From CAZIVO01 sp964542765 (GTDB lineage: Bacteria; Planctomycetota; UBA1135; UBA2386): a DNA stretch of 39,774 nt. Of the stretch, positions 17,160 through 26,226 are shown piece after piece. Every line of letters begins with the position of its first letter. Within the stretch, counting starts at the first letter, position 1. The notes under the pieces are model-generated. The model was not told where the DNA came from. It saw only the letters and a program-made list of their open reading frames with translations, and did no database searches. The DNA lies in assembly GCA_964542765.1 (NCBI GenBank), contig CAZIVO010000022.1, positions 1 through 39,774 of the forward strand, written 5' to 3'. The position numbers and the translations under genes were made by a program.

Positions 17160-18872
17160 CTAGCCAATGGTATCGCCGGTCTGGCCTGATGGATCGATTC
17201 TGTTTTCGACCAGCGCGAGAATCTTTCGCTCACAGTCGATGGCCTGATCGAGGAGTCGCTTGCCACGCGATAGGTAATGGCCGACGGCTTCATGGTCTCC
17301 GAGGCCTTGAGCATTGACCTGCACGTTCAACATGGCACCTGCAACGGCGGCTCGCGCGCACAGGGCACCGACACCAGCGTCGGAAACCGAGGCTGCCAGT
17401 CCGTGCTCGGCCATGTTTGCGAGCATATCCATGGATGCGAGGGCTGTTTGCATGACCCGAAGGGGAACCTCGATGGCCTGCCGGGTGGCTTCGGTGATGG
17501 CTTGCTTTCGGGTAGCAGCATCTTCGGCGCTCTGGCTCGGCAACCGCATCGCTGCCATCAATCCGTCGAAGGCGCGGGTATCCTCGTCGATCAGCGCGGT
17601 GAGTTCGCCTTGCAGGGCCTTGCCCTGATCTGCCTGATCGGAAAATTCTTTCCAGCGCTCATCCCAGCCTCGCTTGTGGGAGGAGAGGTTGGCGACCATG
17701 GTGCCGAGCGCGGCTCCGAGCGCTCCCAGCGTTGCCGCTACCGAACCACCGCCGGGTGCCGGAGACTCAGATGCAGTTTCTTCGATGAAGCGGCGAAGGC
17801 TCATGCCACAGAGCTTGTCGGCACTCGCACCGACGCGATATTCGATGATCTTGTCGCGGGGATCGAAGGGGCCGAGTTCGTCGAGGCCGAGCGATCGGAC
17901 CGCGATCTTGATCAGTTCGGCATCGGAAACGCCGGTGGAGCGCTTTTGCTTGCGCAGGAAGTGGCGGCCGGCATCGAGCATCGCCTGCAGGGGCACCATG
18001 CCGACGAGTTCGGAGCCCGTGACCCTGACGCCGCGGTCGCGGGCATGCTCACATACATCATCGAAGGCGGCGTGCATCGGCGTGACCGAGAGGTCGGTCA
18101 GGTTCATCGAGATCTGGGCGACACCATACTCTTCGATGAACCAGCCGATGGCCTTGACGCAGCGCAGCGAACCAGGAGTCCACAAGGGTTCGCCCTTGTC
18201 ATCGCGAAGGATCTCGCCGGTGAGAGGATCCCCCTGGCGTTGCATGCGACCTTTTTCGCGCACGTCGAAGGCGATGGCATTGGCCCGGCGCGTCGAGGTC
18301 GTGTTCAGGTTGATATTGTAGGCGATCAGAAAGTCGCGAGCGCCGACGGCGGTCGCGCCCGAGCGCGCATTGAAGACGGCGGGTCCATGATCGGGTTGCC
18401 ACGCCGGATCACCGAGTTTTTCGGCGAGCCCTTCGTATTCTCCGGAGCGGACCGACGCCAGATTGCGGCGCTCCTCGCAGGTCGCAGCATGTTCGTAGCA
18501 GAAGATGGTGAGTCCGAGTTCTTCGCCGAGTCTGCGTGCAAGTTCGCGGGCGTAATCGACGGTTTCTTCCATGGTGACGCCGCAGACGGGTACCAGTGGA
18601 CAGACATCGGTGGCACCAAAGCGAGGGTGCTCGCCTTCGTGCTTGCTCATGTCGATCAGTTCGCCGGCCTTGGCTATCGCTCGAACCGCTGCTTCGATCA
18701 CCTGCTCGGGCGGGCCGACGAAGGTGACGACCGTGCGGTTGGTCGCTTGACCCGGGTCGACGTCGAGCAACTTGACACCATCGACCGTCTCCACCTGATC
18801 GGTGATCTGGCGGATGACGGCCGGGTCGCGGCCTTCGCTGAAGTTGGGGACGCACTCGATGAGTCGAGTCAT
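17160..18872 (-). CDS. ftcD: bifunctional glutamate formimidoyltransferase / formimidoyl-THF cyclodeaminase
   Basis: The 570-residue protein is a fusion of two folate enzymes of histidine breakdown. Residues 1 to about 330 are the formimidoyltransferase, opening LIECVPNFSEGRD and carrying EHPRFGATDVCPLVPV with the catalytic His82. Residues from about 365 form the helical cyclodeaminase, opening with ESPAPGGGSVAATLGALG (PAPGGGS at 381-387). The first half moves the formimino group of N-formimidoyl-glutamate to tetrahydrofolate; the second releases ammonia and gives methenyl-THF. Fused forms are known in animals and some bacteria; others have separate proteins. No hut genes are visible. The ATG at 18872 lacks a Shine-Dalgarno and has TACACT seven bases upstream. 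Confidence 0.95.
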   Translation of the reverse strand: MTRLIECVPNFSEGRDPAVIRQITDQVETVDGVKLLDVDPGQATNRTVVTFVGPPEQVIEAAVRAIAKAGELIDMSKHEGEHPRFGATDVCPLVPVCGVTMEETVDYARELARRLGEELGLTIFCYEHAATCEERRNLASVRSGEYEGLAEKLGDPAWQPDHGPAVFNARSGATAVGARDFLIAYNINLNTTSTRRANAIAFDVREKGRMQRQGDPLTGEILRDDKGEPLWTPGSLRCVKAIGWFIEEYGVAQISMNLTDLSVTPMHAAFDDVCEHARDRGVRVTGSELVGMVPLQAMLDAGRHFLRKQKRSTGVSDAELIKIAVRSLGLDELGPFDPRDKIIEYRVGASADKLCGMSLRRFIEETASESPAPGGGSVAATLGALGAALGTMVANLSSHKRGWDERWKEFSDQADQGKALQGELTALIDEDTRAFDGLMAAMRLPSQSAEDAATRKQAITEATRQAIEVPLRVMQTALASMDMLANMAEHGLAASVSDAGVGALCARAAVAGAMLNVQVNAQGLGDHEAVGHYLSRGKRLLDQAIDCERKILALVENRIDPSGQTGDTIG

Positions 18873-18879
18873 GTAAGAA

Positions 18880-18885
18880 AGTGTA
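18880..18885 (-). promoter_or_regulatory. putative -10 hexamer for a leaderless start at 18872
   Basis: On the minus strand TACACT lies seven bases before the ftcD ATG, with TTCTTAC between and no purine-rich ribosome site. No convincing -35 was found. Confidence 0.4.
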
Positions 18886-18978
18886 GCCGAGAGGGGCTGT
18901 GGTCCGCACCCTGGCCGGGCTGTCTGCCGGGGTTTGTCTACCTTTCTCGGCTCTGCTGGCGGTGCTTGCGCGGATCCT

Positions 18979-19007
18979 TCGACAGCCGGAGAGGGTTTTC
19001 CTATGGT
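18979..19007 (+). promoter_or_regulatory. putative sigma70-type promoter for the symporter gene
   Basis: TCGACA (18979-18984) matches TTGACA at five of six positions; 17 bases later TATGGT (19002-19007) serves as a -10. It lies about 70 bases before the GTG at 19080, which has its own GAGG ribosome site, so this would be an ordinary leadered transcript. Confidence 0.4.
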
Positions 19008-19079
19008 GTCTGCGCTGGCGGGGAAGTTTCTGCCAGGAGAGGTTGAATTCCACCATGATGGAGGCTTGAGAGGCGGCCG

Positions 19080-20495
19080 GTGAACACTTCCTGGTTACTG
19101 GGCACCCTGATCGTCTACAAGTTGGTCCTTCTGGGGATTGGCTACTGGGCCAGTCGTCGCTCCGGTTCCGAGGCGGACTATCTGCTGGGCGGGCGCAACC
19201 TGGGGCCGGTGGTGACGTCGATCAGTTCGGTGGCTTCGGTGGCTTCGGCCTGGGTCATGCTGGCCCTGTCGACGGCGGCCTACCGGCTTGGCATGGAGGT
19301 CTTTTGGATCTTCCCCGGCACCCTCATAGGCTTTTGCATCAACTGGTGGTGGCTGGCCCCGCGTCTGCGTGAGCGATCGGAAGAGGTGGGTGCGCTGACG
19401 GTGGTCGATGTCCTGACGAGCGGTATTCCCAAGCGCAACCAGACATGGCTCCGCGCCCTTGCTGTCCTCGCCATCCTGGTGAGCTTTGTCTTCTACGTGG
19501 CGGCCCAGTTGCAAGCTTCGGGCGTGACCTTCCATAAGAACTTTGACCTCGACATGGCATCCTCGGTGGTCATCGGCACCGCCATCGTGCTTGCCTACAC
19601 CCTGATGGGAGGGTTTTGGGCGGCCAGCGTCACCGATACCCTGCAGGGTTTGATGATGCTTTTGGCCGCTACCGTGCTACCTGCGATGGCGATCGTGGCC
19701 GCCGGTGGCCCGGCCGAGGTCATCGCCGGGGCCGGCGGCTGGCACGCCGTCTTCGGCGAGGGTGGCAGCCTTCTGTTCACCTTCGGTTTGGTAGCGGGGC
19801 TGATGGGCATCGGTCTGGGCGCGCTGGGGCAGCCGCACGTGCTCAATCGCTACATGGCTGTACGCAGCCAGGAGGCCCTTGTCCATGCTCGTATCATCGC
19901 CCTGATCTGGACCGTGCTCACCTACGGCGGCATGATCCTGCTCGGCTGGAGCGTGAAGGCGATGGTCGCCCAGGGTGACTGGTCAGACGGAGCCTTTGGC
20001 GAGGGCGTTCTCTTCGTGGTGGCCGAGAAGCTGCTCCATCCGATCGCGGCCGGTGTGGTGGTGGCAGCCGTTCTGGCGGCCATCATGTCGACCGCCGATT
20101 CGCAACTCCTGGTTGCCTCCTCGGCTATCTCTCACGATCTGCGCGCCAAGAAGTTGGGTCGATGGATGAGCCACCGCTTCACCTTGCTCTGGGTGGGGTC
20201 CGCGGCTTGCATGCTGGCCCTGTGGCTGCCCGATAGCATCTTTTCTCGTGTGATGTTCGCCTGGTCGGCGCTGGGAGCAGCCTTTGGCCCCTTGTTGGTA
20301 GCCTTGCTCGCCGGCTGTCGGCCGGGAGTCGGTACGCGCATTGCCGCCATGACGGTGGGTTTCTTCGGGACCGTGATCCTCAACGCTTTGCCCGATGGCC
20401 CTGGCGACGTTCATGAGCGGTTGTGGCCCTTCCTCGGTGCCTGTTTGATCTTGTGGTTCGACCACAAGCGGCGCGGCATCGTGCCATCCGAATAG
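19080..20495 (+). CDS. sodium/solute symporter, SSS (PutP) family
   Basis: The 471-residue protein has about thirteen hydrophobic helices and the sodium/solute symporter hallmarks: GYWASRRSGSEADYLLGGRN near the start, ISSVASVASAWVMLALSTAA in the second helix, AYTLMGGFWAASVTDTLQG and the GLGALGQPHVLNRYMAV block. These match the proline-type (PutP) branch, which co-transports an amino acid or small organic solute with Na+. The exact substrate is unknown. AIMSTADSQLLVASSAISHDL is the conserved late Na+-site helix. The GTG start at 19080 has GAGAGG ten bases upstream. The gene converges with the sulfatase at 20511, 15 bases apart. Confidence 0.93.
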   Translation: MNTSWLLGTLIVYKLVLLGIGYWASRRSGSEADYLLGGRNLGPVVTSISSVASVASAWVMLALSTAAYRLGMEVFWIFPGTLIGFCINWWWLAPRLRERSEEVGALTVVDVLTSGIPKRNQTWLRALAVLAILVSFVFYVAAQLQASGVTFHKNFDLDMASSVVIGTAIVLAYTLMGGFWAASVTDTLQGLMMLLAATVLPAMAIVAAGGPAEVIAGAGGWHAVFGEGGSLLFTFGLVAGLMGIGLGALGQPHVLNRYMAVRSQEALVHARIIALIWTVLTYGGMILLGWSVKAMVAQGDWSDGAFGEGVLFVVAEKLLHPIAAGVVVAAVLAAIMSTADSQLLVASSAISHDLRAKKLGRWMSHRFTLLWVGSAACMLALWLPDSIFSRVMFAWSALGAAFGPLLVALLAGCRPGVGTRIAAMTVGFFGTVILNALPDGPGDVHERLWPFLGACLILWFDHKRRGIVPSE

Positions 20496-20510
20496 GTTTG
20501 CGCGCCGCGA

Positions 20511-22181
20511 TCAGGGCCGCTTGTGGGCCTTGAACTCGCCGAAGCTGTGCGGCATGCCGCGCAGCTTTTCTGCCATGAGTTTCTTCATCGTCGCGAGGCG
20601 TTCTTCGAAGCCTGTCTGCTTGGCCAGATTGCGCTGCTCGTAGGGATCGCTATCGAGATTGTAGAGCTGGTCGAGATCGGAATAGCTGGGGAAGTAACGA
20701 TCGGAGTTGTAGCGGATCGCTGTTTTCTTCCTGTCCTTCTTGTCCCTGCTGATCTTGCCATTCCAGGTGGCCTGCTCGACCTTGCCGCGACGCAGGATCT
20801 TGGCGAGAACCTCATCGGGATAGCGAACCGCGATGTATTTCCAGTCTTGCTGGATCACCGCTCGTGCATAGGCGATCTCGAGATAGAGGGAGTTGCGGAT
20901 CTCGCCGTGGGAGTTGTTACCGAACAGGGGGAGCATGCTGACTCCGTCGATGTCTTGCTGGCGAGGGTCGCCGCCTGCCATCGCCACGAAAGTCGGAACC
21001 AGATCGATATTGGCGCATAGCGCGTCGATGCGCTTGTTGGCCGGAATGCCTTTCGGCCACCGGGCCAGTGCCGGCACGTGCGCAGCTTCATAGAGTGTGA
21101 ACTTGCCGCGAGACTGGTGATCCGAGATGAGCATGATCAGGGTGTTGTCGGCGATGCCATGCTTTTCGAGTCTGGCGAGAACCGCGCCGACGGCGTCGTC
21201 GAGCCAGGTGGACAGGGCCGCGTCTTCTTGCAGGCCCGCGTCCGATACCCGCTGGCGGATGTTTTCGCGCGACGGCTGCACGTTTGGTATGTCGACAAGG
21301 CCGAGCGCTGTGGCACGCGGATCACCATCGAGATGCTTGGCGCTGTAAGGACCGTGCAGAAGGGTTGGCGCCATGTAAAGGAAGAAGGGGCGGTCGTCCT
21401 CGACACCGGTGTCGATGAAGTTCAGGGCGGAGTGGGTGACCCATTCCATGTTGTGGTGGCGGAGAGTTTGATTGAGGCCTTCGGTGCCCAGGTTTCCGAC
21501 ATAGAGGCTGCCGACGAAATCGAAGCCGAAGGAGTCGCGGAGATACTTGGCTCGTTTCGCGTATTCCTGGCGCAGGCGCGCACTGACGTCGGCGCGTGCA
21601 GGGTCGCCGCTGTCACCTTTCTTCTTGGCGATGTCGAGGTCTTCGGCGGGCGTCAGGTGCCACTTGCCGACGTGGCCAGTGAAGTAGCCGAGTTCACCGA
21701 GCTTGTCGGCGATCGTGGATTCCGACGGCGCGATGTACGTGTCCCAGCCGATGGCGGCCGGGCTACCGTCGGCATATGTTCGCCGGAAGGTCTGGCTCTT
21801 GCTGGCGAAGCGGCCGGTCACCGCCGAGTAGCGACTGGGTGTGCAGACCGGTGAGGTCACGTAGAAGCGGGTGAAGCGGGCGCCGTCGCGCGCCAGACTG
21901 TCGATGTGGGGGGTCAGGACCCTGCTGCCGGGAGCGCCCTTGCCCCGATACTCGAGGATGCCCAGTTCTTGCGCGCCGCTGAAGCTGGGGAAGGCGCGGT
22001 GGTCGTAGGCGCCGATCTGGTCGAAGTCGAGATCGTCGGCGTAGATCAAGACGATGTTGGGTTTCTCCGGAGCCCCTGTTTTGGATGTCTCGGCGGGTGA
22101 TTGCGAGGTCACGACCGCGGTCGTTGCCAGCAAGCAGCCGAAGACAGAGGATTTCGAGAGAGATCGGAAGTGATGGGTCAT
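20511..22181 (-). CDS. exported arylsulfatase-type sulfatase
   Basis: The 556-residue protein has a signal peptide (SSVFGCLLATTAVVTSQ) and the sulfatase fold. PNIVLIYADDLDFDQIGAYD carries the paired Asp49-Asp50 metal ligands and the CTPSR motif at 113-117 is a standard formylglycine site. MLISDHQSRGKFTLYEAAHV supplies the second metal block, and LDQLYNLDSDPYEQRNLAKQ the C-terminal family signature. It lies 32 bases after the alpha/beta-hydrolase gene on the same strand, so the two probably share a transcript and may act on the same acylated, sulfated substrate. No clear Shine-Dalgarno precedes the ATG. Confidence 0.93.
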   Translation of the reverse strand: MTHHFRSLSKSSVFGCLLATTAVVTSQSPAETSKTGAPEKPNIVLIYADDLDFDQIGAYDHRAFPSFSGAQELGILEYRGKGAPGSRVLTPHIDSLARDGARFTRFYVTSPVCTPSRYSAVTGRFASKSQTFRRTYADGSPAAIGWDTYIAPSESTIADKLGELGYFTGHVGKWHLTPAEDLDIAKKKGDSGDPARADVSARLRQEYAKRAKYLRDSFGFDFVGSLYVGNLGTEGLNQTLRHHNMEWVTHSALNFIDTGVEDDRPFFLYMAPTLLHGPYSAKHLDGDPRATALGLVDIPNVQPSRENIRQRVSDAGLQEDAALSTWLDDAVGAVLARLEKHGIADNTLIMLISDHQSRGKFTLYEAAHVPALARWPKGIPANKRIDALCANIDLVPTFVAMAGGDPRQQDIDGVSMLPLFGNNSHGEIRNSLYLEIAYARAVIQQDWKYIAVRYPDEVLAKILRRGKVEQATWNGKISRDKKDRKKTAIRYNSDRYFPSYSDLDQLYNLDSDPYEQRNLAKQTGFEERLATMKKLMAEKLRGMPHSFGEFKAHKRP

Positions 22182-22213
22182 GGAGGAGCCCTTGGCCTTG
22201 TCCGGAGAGAGAG

Positions 22214-23335
22214 TTACTTGGGGATCTCGCTTTCGAGCGAGAGTTCGTCCGGAGCGAGGTTGGTTGCCAGGACCTCGCCAGCATCCTTGTCGCCCTTGAG
22301 ATAGTGGTCGAAGAAGGCCAGCGAGTAGGTATTGATGATGTCCTTGGCGCGATCGATCGGCAGGAATTCTTCTCCGGACTTCTTGTCCTTGCCGATGCCG
22401 TCACCGAATTGCGGGTTGATGCGATCCATGTCCGAGAAGGTGAAATGGCCACCGCGCTTGATGACGAGCATGTGCTTGGGGCCATCGGCACGTTGGTAAT
22501 AGGTTCCCGCTACGCGGTTTCCGGGGGCGCCGACGGTGCGGTCCCATGCACCCAGCATCAAGAGCAAGGGAATCGTCGGAGACTTTCCGTAAGCGACGGT
22601 CATGGGCAGGATCGCCTTCACTCGCGAATCGCTGGCGGCGACGCTACAGGCGGTGAAGCCACCGAAGGAGTGGCCGAGAACACCAATCTTTTCGGGGTCG
22701 AGGGAGCCACGGAGCCATCCGCCCGCACTCTTGCTGGCGGCGAGGAAGTGGCTGATCAAGAAGGATGCATCGAGAGGCCGATTCTTGGCTGAACGACCAC
22801 GGCCGCCGCGGTCGTAAGGCAAGGCCTTGTCCGGCAGGGGGGTGACGGCGGCATTGCCGGTGTGGTCAGCCGACACGATCACGTAGCCATGGCTGGCGAG
22901 ATGATCGACCTGAAAGACGTTTTGATGGCGGAGGCCGCCGTTGCCGTGCGAGAAGACCAGCAGTGGGTACTTGCCGCGTCGCATCGGCGCGTCGCGCACG
23001 CCGATCGAGGTGTAGCGCTCGTTGATCTTCTCGAGTGTGCTGCCGAAGTGGGCGGCGACTTGTCCGGCCTCTGCTTGGTATTTGCCGAAGAAGTCGCCGA
23101 AGTTCGTTGTGTCGCCCTTGCGGGCCTTGCTGTCGGCGGGGTACCAGATCTCGGTCACCAGTGTGCGCGGGCCGTTCGCATACTCGTCACGGCGGCTTTC
23201 ATCGACGAGAACCATTGTTCGGACGCCGACGGGGAGAGGCCCCTTCTCGGTTGCGGGATTGACCTTGCTCGTGGTTTGCCCGTTGGCTGTGACTGTCAGT
23301 GTGCAGATGGTGAGGGCGGCGAGGAGTGTTCGCAT
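22214..23335 (-). CDS. secreted alpha/beta-hydrolase (dienelactone-hydrolase/PAF-acetylhydrolase-like)
   Basis: The 373-residue protein has a signal peptide (RTLLAALTICTLTVTANG) and a complete hydrolase triad: Ser223 in GHSFGG, Asp265 in LLLMLGAWDRTV and His297 in KRGGHFTF. The PLLVFSHGNGG block forms the oxyanion region. The TEIWYPA opening resembles platelet-activating-factor acetylhydrolase and chlorophyllase-type esterases, which cleave small ester bonds. It is the first gene of a probable two-gene unit with the sulfatase at 20511-22181. The ATG at 23335 has no Shine-Dalgarno but TACAAT six bases upstream. Confidence 0.88.
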   Translation of the reverse strand: MRTLLAALTICTLTVTANGQTTSKVNPATEKGPLPVGVRTMVLVDESRRDEYANGPRTLVTEIWYPADSKARKGDTTNFGDFFGKYQAEAGQVAAHFGSTLEKINERYTSIGVRDAPMRRGKYPLLVFSHGNGGLRHQNVFQVDHLASHGYVIVSADHTGNAAVTPLPDKALPYDRGGRGRSAKNRPLDASFLISHFLAASKSAGGWLRGSLDPEKIGVLGHSFGGFTACSVAASDSRVKAILPMTVAYGKSPTIPLLLMLGAWDRTVGAPGNRVAGTYYQRADGPKHMLVIKRGGHFTFSDMDRINPQFGDGIGKDKKSGEEFLPIDRAKDIINTYSLAFFDHYLKGDKDAGEVLATNLAPDELSLESEIPK

Positions 23336-23341
23336 GGCTGG

Positions 23342-23347
23342 ATTGTA
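23342..23347 (-). promoter_or_regulatory. putative -10 hexamer for a leaderless start at 23335
   Basis: On the minus strand TACAAT, five of six to consensus, lies six bases before the esterase ATG (spacer CCAGCC). There is no ribosome site. A -35 was not evident. Confidence 0.45.
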
Positions 23348-23516
23348 TGCTGTGGAAGTCGACGGTGCATGCCGTGACCCTCGACTTGCGAGGTGTATTT
23401 ATCAGGCCTTCGCCGCAGATCTTGTCAGTTGCGTGATAAGGGCAGGCTCGTGTTATATTCGAATCCGCTTGGCGCGCGAGTCTCCTCGCGTGAGAGACCA
23501 TCGTCAGGGGCCTTGT

Positions 23517-24701
23517 TTGGAACGACAACGACTCGAAGAACTTCGCGGTGTCTATCGCGATGGCCTGTTGGGTGATGTTCTGCCCTTTTGGACCCGCCAT
23601 GCGGTTGACCGCGAGCATGGCGGCTTCATGACGGCGCTTGATCGCGACGGCTCGCTGCTCGACACCGACAAGAGCATGTGGCAGCAAGGCCGTTTTTCTT
23701 GGTTGCTCGGCAAGCTCTACAACTGCGTCGAGACGAGACCGCAATGGCTGGAACTGTGCCGCCACGGAATCGAATTCCTCGACGCGCACGCTGTCGACCC
23801 TGCCGATGGCCGCATGTGGTTTCAGGTGACTCGTGAAGGCCGCCCGATCCGCAAGCGTCGTTACGCTTTCACCGAAGCTTTCTCTGCCATCGCTCACGGG
23901 GAATACGCCAAGGCGTCCGGCGACGCGCGTGCTGCGGATGCTGCTCGTCAGGCCTTCGCGGCCTTCACCGCCCAGTTCCTTCAACCAGCTGGCGAGCCGA
24001 AGTACACCGATGAGCGTCCGACGCGCAGTTTTGGCTTTCCGATGATCTGCATGGTTACCGCGCAGGAGTTACGCGAGTCGATTCTCTTCGAGGAGGCTGA
24101 TGCTTGGATCGATCGCTCGATCGAGATGATCGAGCGCTTCCACGTCAAGCCCGAGCATCGATGCGTGATGGAGACGGTCGGAATCGATGGCGAGATCCTC
24201 GATCATTTCGATGGGCGCACCCTCAATCCTGGACATGCCATCGAGGGGGCTTGGTTCATGATGAGGGAAGGTCGTCATCGTGGCGATGCCGGCCTGGTCG
24301 ATCTCGGTTGTCGCATGCTCGATTGGATGTGGGAGCGGGGTTGGGATGCCGAACATGGTGGGATCTTCTATTTCCGCGACCTCGACGGAAAGCCGGTGCA
24401 GGATTACTGGCACGACATGAAATTTTGGTGGCCGCAAAGTGAGGCCATCACCGCCACCCTGATGGCTTATCGACTGACCGGGGAAACTCGTCATGCCGAT
24501 CGGCATCGGCAGGTCCACGACTGGGCGCATGCGCGCTTTCCCGATTCCGATCATGGCGAGTGGTTCGGATACTTGCACCGCGATGGCCGCCTATCGGTCG
24601 GTCTGAAGGGGAACTTGTGGAAGGGACCGTTCCACGTGCCGCGCATGCAACTCGTCTGCTGGCAACTCATCGAGGAGCTGTTGCAGGCTGATCCGGGCTG
24701 A
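23517..24701 (+). CDS. AGE-family (N-acylglucosamine 2-epimerase-like) epimerase/isomerase
   Basis: The 394-residue product fits the alpha6/alpha6 barrel epimerases. Family marks are REHGGFMTALDRDG near the start, QQGRFSWLLGKLYN, LNPGHAIEGAWFMM with catalytic His240, KFWWPQSEAI and the C-terminal NLWKGPFHVPRM with a further conserved His. Such enzymes interconvert sugars at C2, for example GlcNAc/ManNAc, glucose/mannose or cellobiose. There is no signal peptide, so it is cytoplasmic. The start is not an ATG: TTG at 23517 with AGGGG upstream gives the usual family length, and an in-frame GTG at 23490 is the alternative. The frame is open back to 23022, but that part overlaps the divergent esterase gene. 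A TATATT box sits at 23454-23459. Confidence 0.88.
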   Translation: MERQRLEELRGVYRDGLLGDVLPFWTRHAVDREHGGFMTALDRDGSLLDTDKSMWQQGRFSWLLGKLYNCVETRPQWLELCRHGIEFLDAHAVDPADGRMWFQVTREGRPIRKRRYAFTEAFSAIAHGEYAKASGDARAADAARQAFAAFTAQFLQPAGEPKYTDERPTRSFGFPMICMVTAQELRESILFEEADAWIDRSIEMIERFHVKPEHRCVMETVGIDGEILDHFDGRTLNPGHAIEGAWFMMREGRHRGDAGLVDLGCRMLDWMWERGWDAEHGGIFYFRDLDGKPVQDYWHDMKFWWPQSEAITATLMAYRLTGETRHADRHRQVHDWAHARFPDSDHGEWFGYLHRDGRLSVGLKGNLWKGPFHVPRMQLVCWQLIEELLQADPG

Positions 24702-24789
24702 AGCACCGCAAGGAGGGGGCAAACCCGCTATATTGAGGTGAACGGTTGTTGCCGTAACCTCCTCCTATCACCCCACGGATCTTTACTCC

Positions 24790-26166
24790 ATGTGCCTTCG
24801 CCCTCTGTTCGTCCTGTTGCTGTCGAGTCTCGTTGTCCCGTCATCACTTGTGTCCCAGGCCGACTGGACTCAGTTGAATCCCACGACGATTCCGGGTGTG
24901 CGTAGCGGGCACCACACGGCGACGGACTTCGCTTCTTTGTGGGTGTTCGGCGGTCGCGCGCAGCCCGGCAAAACTTTCATTGCTGATACCTGGCGCTACA
25001 CCGGCAACCAGTGGACGCAGATCAAGCCGACGACCTCACCGGCCGGGCGTATTCAGGGCACCATGGTGTTCGATCTGGCCCGAGGGCGGTTGGTTCTCTT
25101 CGGTGGTAGTGGGACTGCTGGCAAGATCAACGACACTTGGGAGTTCGTCAGCGGCAACTGGGCACGGGTGAAGACGACCGCAGCACCGTCGGCGCGCTGG
25201 CGTCACGGCATGGTCTATGACCAGAAGCGCAAGCAGGTGGTTTTGTTCGGCGGTTTCGATACCGCATATAACGGAGAGACCTGGCTCTACGATGGCAAGA
25301 ACTGGACTCAGGCCAAGCCGGCGTCCTCGCCATCGGCGCGTACGGATGCTGCCATGGCCTACAACCCTGACACCGGCGAGACAATTCTGTTCGGCGGTAT
25401 CGCGGCGGGGCAATCGAATGTTGTCAACGACACCTGGAAGTGGGATGGGGTGAACTGGACGCAGATCACGACACCGGCTTCGCCACCGCCGTCACGGAAT
25501 TTGCCGATGACCTATGACCGATTGCGTCAGCGGATGGTGGTCTTCGGCGGGCTTGCCCCAACGGTCGTGAACACGACATGGGAGTTCGATGGTAAGACCT
25601 GGTTGCAGCGCAAGACGACCAAGGTGCCGAGTCCGCGATCCGGAACGAGAATGGTCTATGTCGATGCTCTCCAGAAGAGCTTGCTGTTCGGTGGCTATCA
25701 CCCCACCGCCAAGCAACTCGGTGACTTCTGGAGCTATCAGACGGACAAGCCTGCGAGTTACAGGGTCAGCGGTACTGGCTGCAAGGGCAGTGCGGGGGTG
25801 CCGGCCTTGCGCGCCACCGGTCGGCCTTGGACGGGCGAGACCCTTACCCTCGAGGTGGGGAGTGTGCCGGCGACCGCGCCGGTACTGGTGAGCATCGGCA
25901 TCTCGAAGACCACATGGAGCGGCCTGAAGTTGCCGCTGCCTCTGGGATTTCTCGGCGCGCCCGGTTGTAGCCTCCGGTGCGATGTGTTGCTGGCCTTGCC
26001 GGCGGCCAACAAGCAGGGCGTGGCGCGTCTGGTACTGCCCTTGCCGGCGAACCCCTTTCTCGCCACTGCCAGCTTCTACAACCAGGCCATCGTGCGTGAT
26101 CCGGGGGCCAATCGGTTAGGTTACGCTCTGTCCAATCTCGGTGAGGCCAGAGCCGGCATCCGTTGA
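24790..26166 (+). CDS. secreted six-bladed kelch-like beta-propeller with C-terminal domain
   Basis: The 458-residue protein starts with a signal peptide (LRPLFVLLLSSLVVPSSLVS). Six repeats of about 45-50 residues follow, each with a (V/L)FGG core (at about 52, 103, 152, 200, 251 and 299) and a W-x-[YF] element, forming one six-bladed kelch propeller. From about 323 a separate domain begins with VSGTGCKGSAGVPALRATG and ends NRLGYALSNLGEARAGI. A similar domain ends the esterase at 27821-28996. The protein is probably extracellular, perhaps binding glycan or acting as an adhesin; no catalytic motif is seen. No strong Shine-Dalgarno; a TATATT box lies at 24729-24734. Confidence 0.88.
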   Translation: MCLRPLFVLLLSSLVVPSSLVSQADWTQLNPTTIPGVRSGHHTATDFASLWVFGGRAQPGKTFIADTWRYTGNQWTQIKPTTSPAGRIQGTMVFDLARGRLVLFGGSGTAGKINDTWEFVSGNWARVKTTAAPSARWRHGMVYDQKRKQVVLFGGFDTAYNGETWLYDGKNWTQAKPASSPSARTDAAMAYNPDTGETILFGGIAAGQSNVVNDTWKWDGVNWTQITTPASPPPSRNLPMTYDRLRQRMVVFGGLAPTVVNTTWEFDGKTWLQRKTTKVPSPRSGTRMVYVDALQKSLLFGGYHPTAKQLGDFWSYQTDKPASYRVSGTGCKGSAGVPALRATGRPWTGETLTLEVGSVPATAPVLVSIGISKTTWSGLKLPLPLGFLGAPGCSLRCDVLLALPAANKQGVARLVLPLPANPFLATASFYNQAIVRDPGANRLGYALSNLGEARAGIR

Positions 26167-26226
26167 GATCGCGCATCGGGTGCGGCACACTGGTCGCTGG
26201 TGACCGTTTACTGGATGGAGGCTGGC

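Noticed and set aside
17277..19046. 589-codon open frame on the plus strand
   Set aside because: It is antisense to ftcD, which carries catalytic residues throughout.
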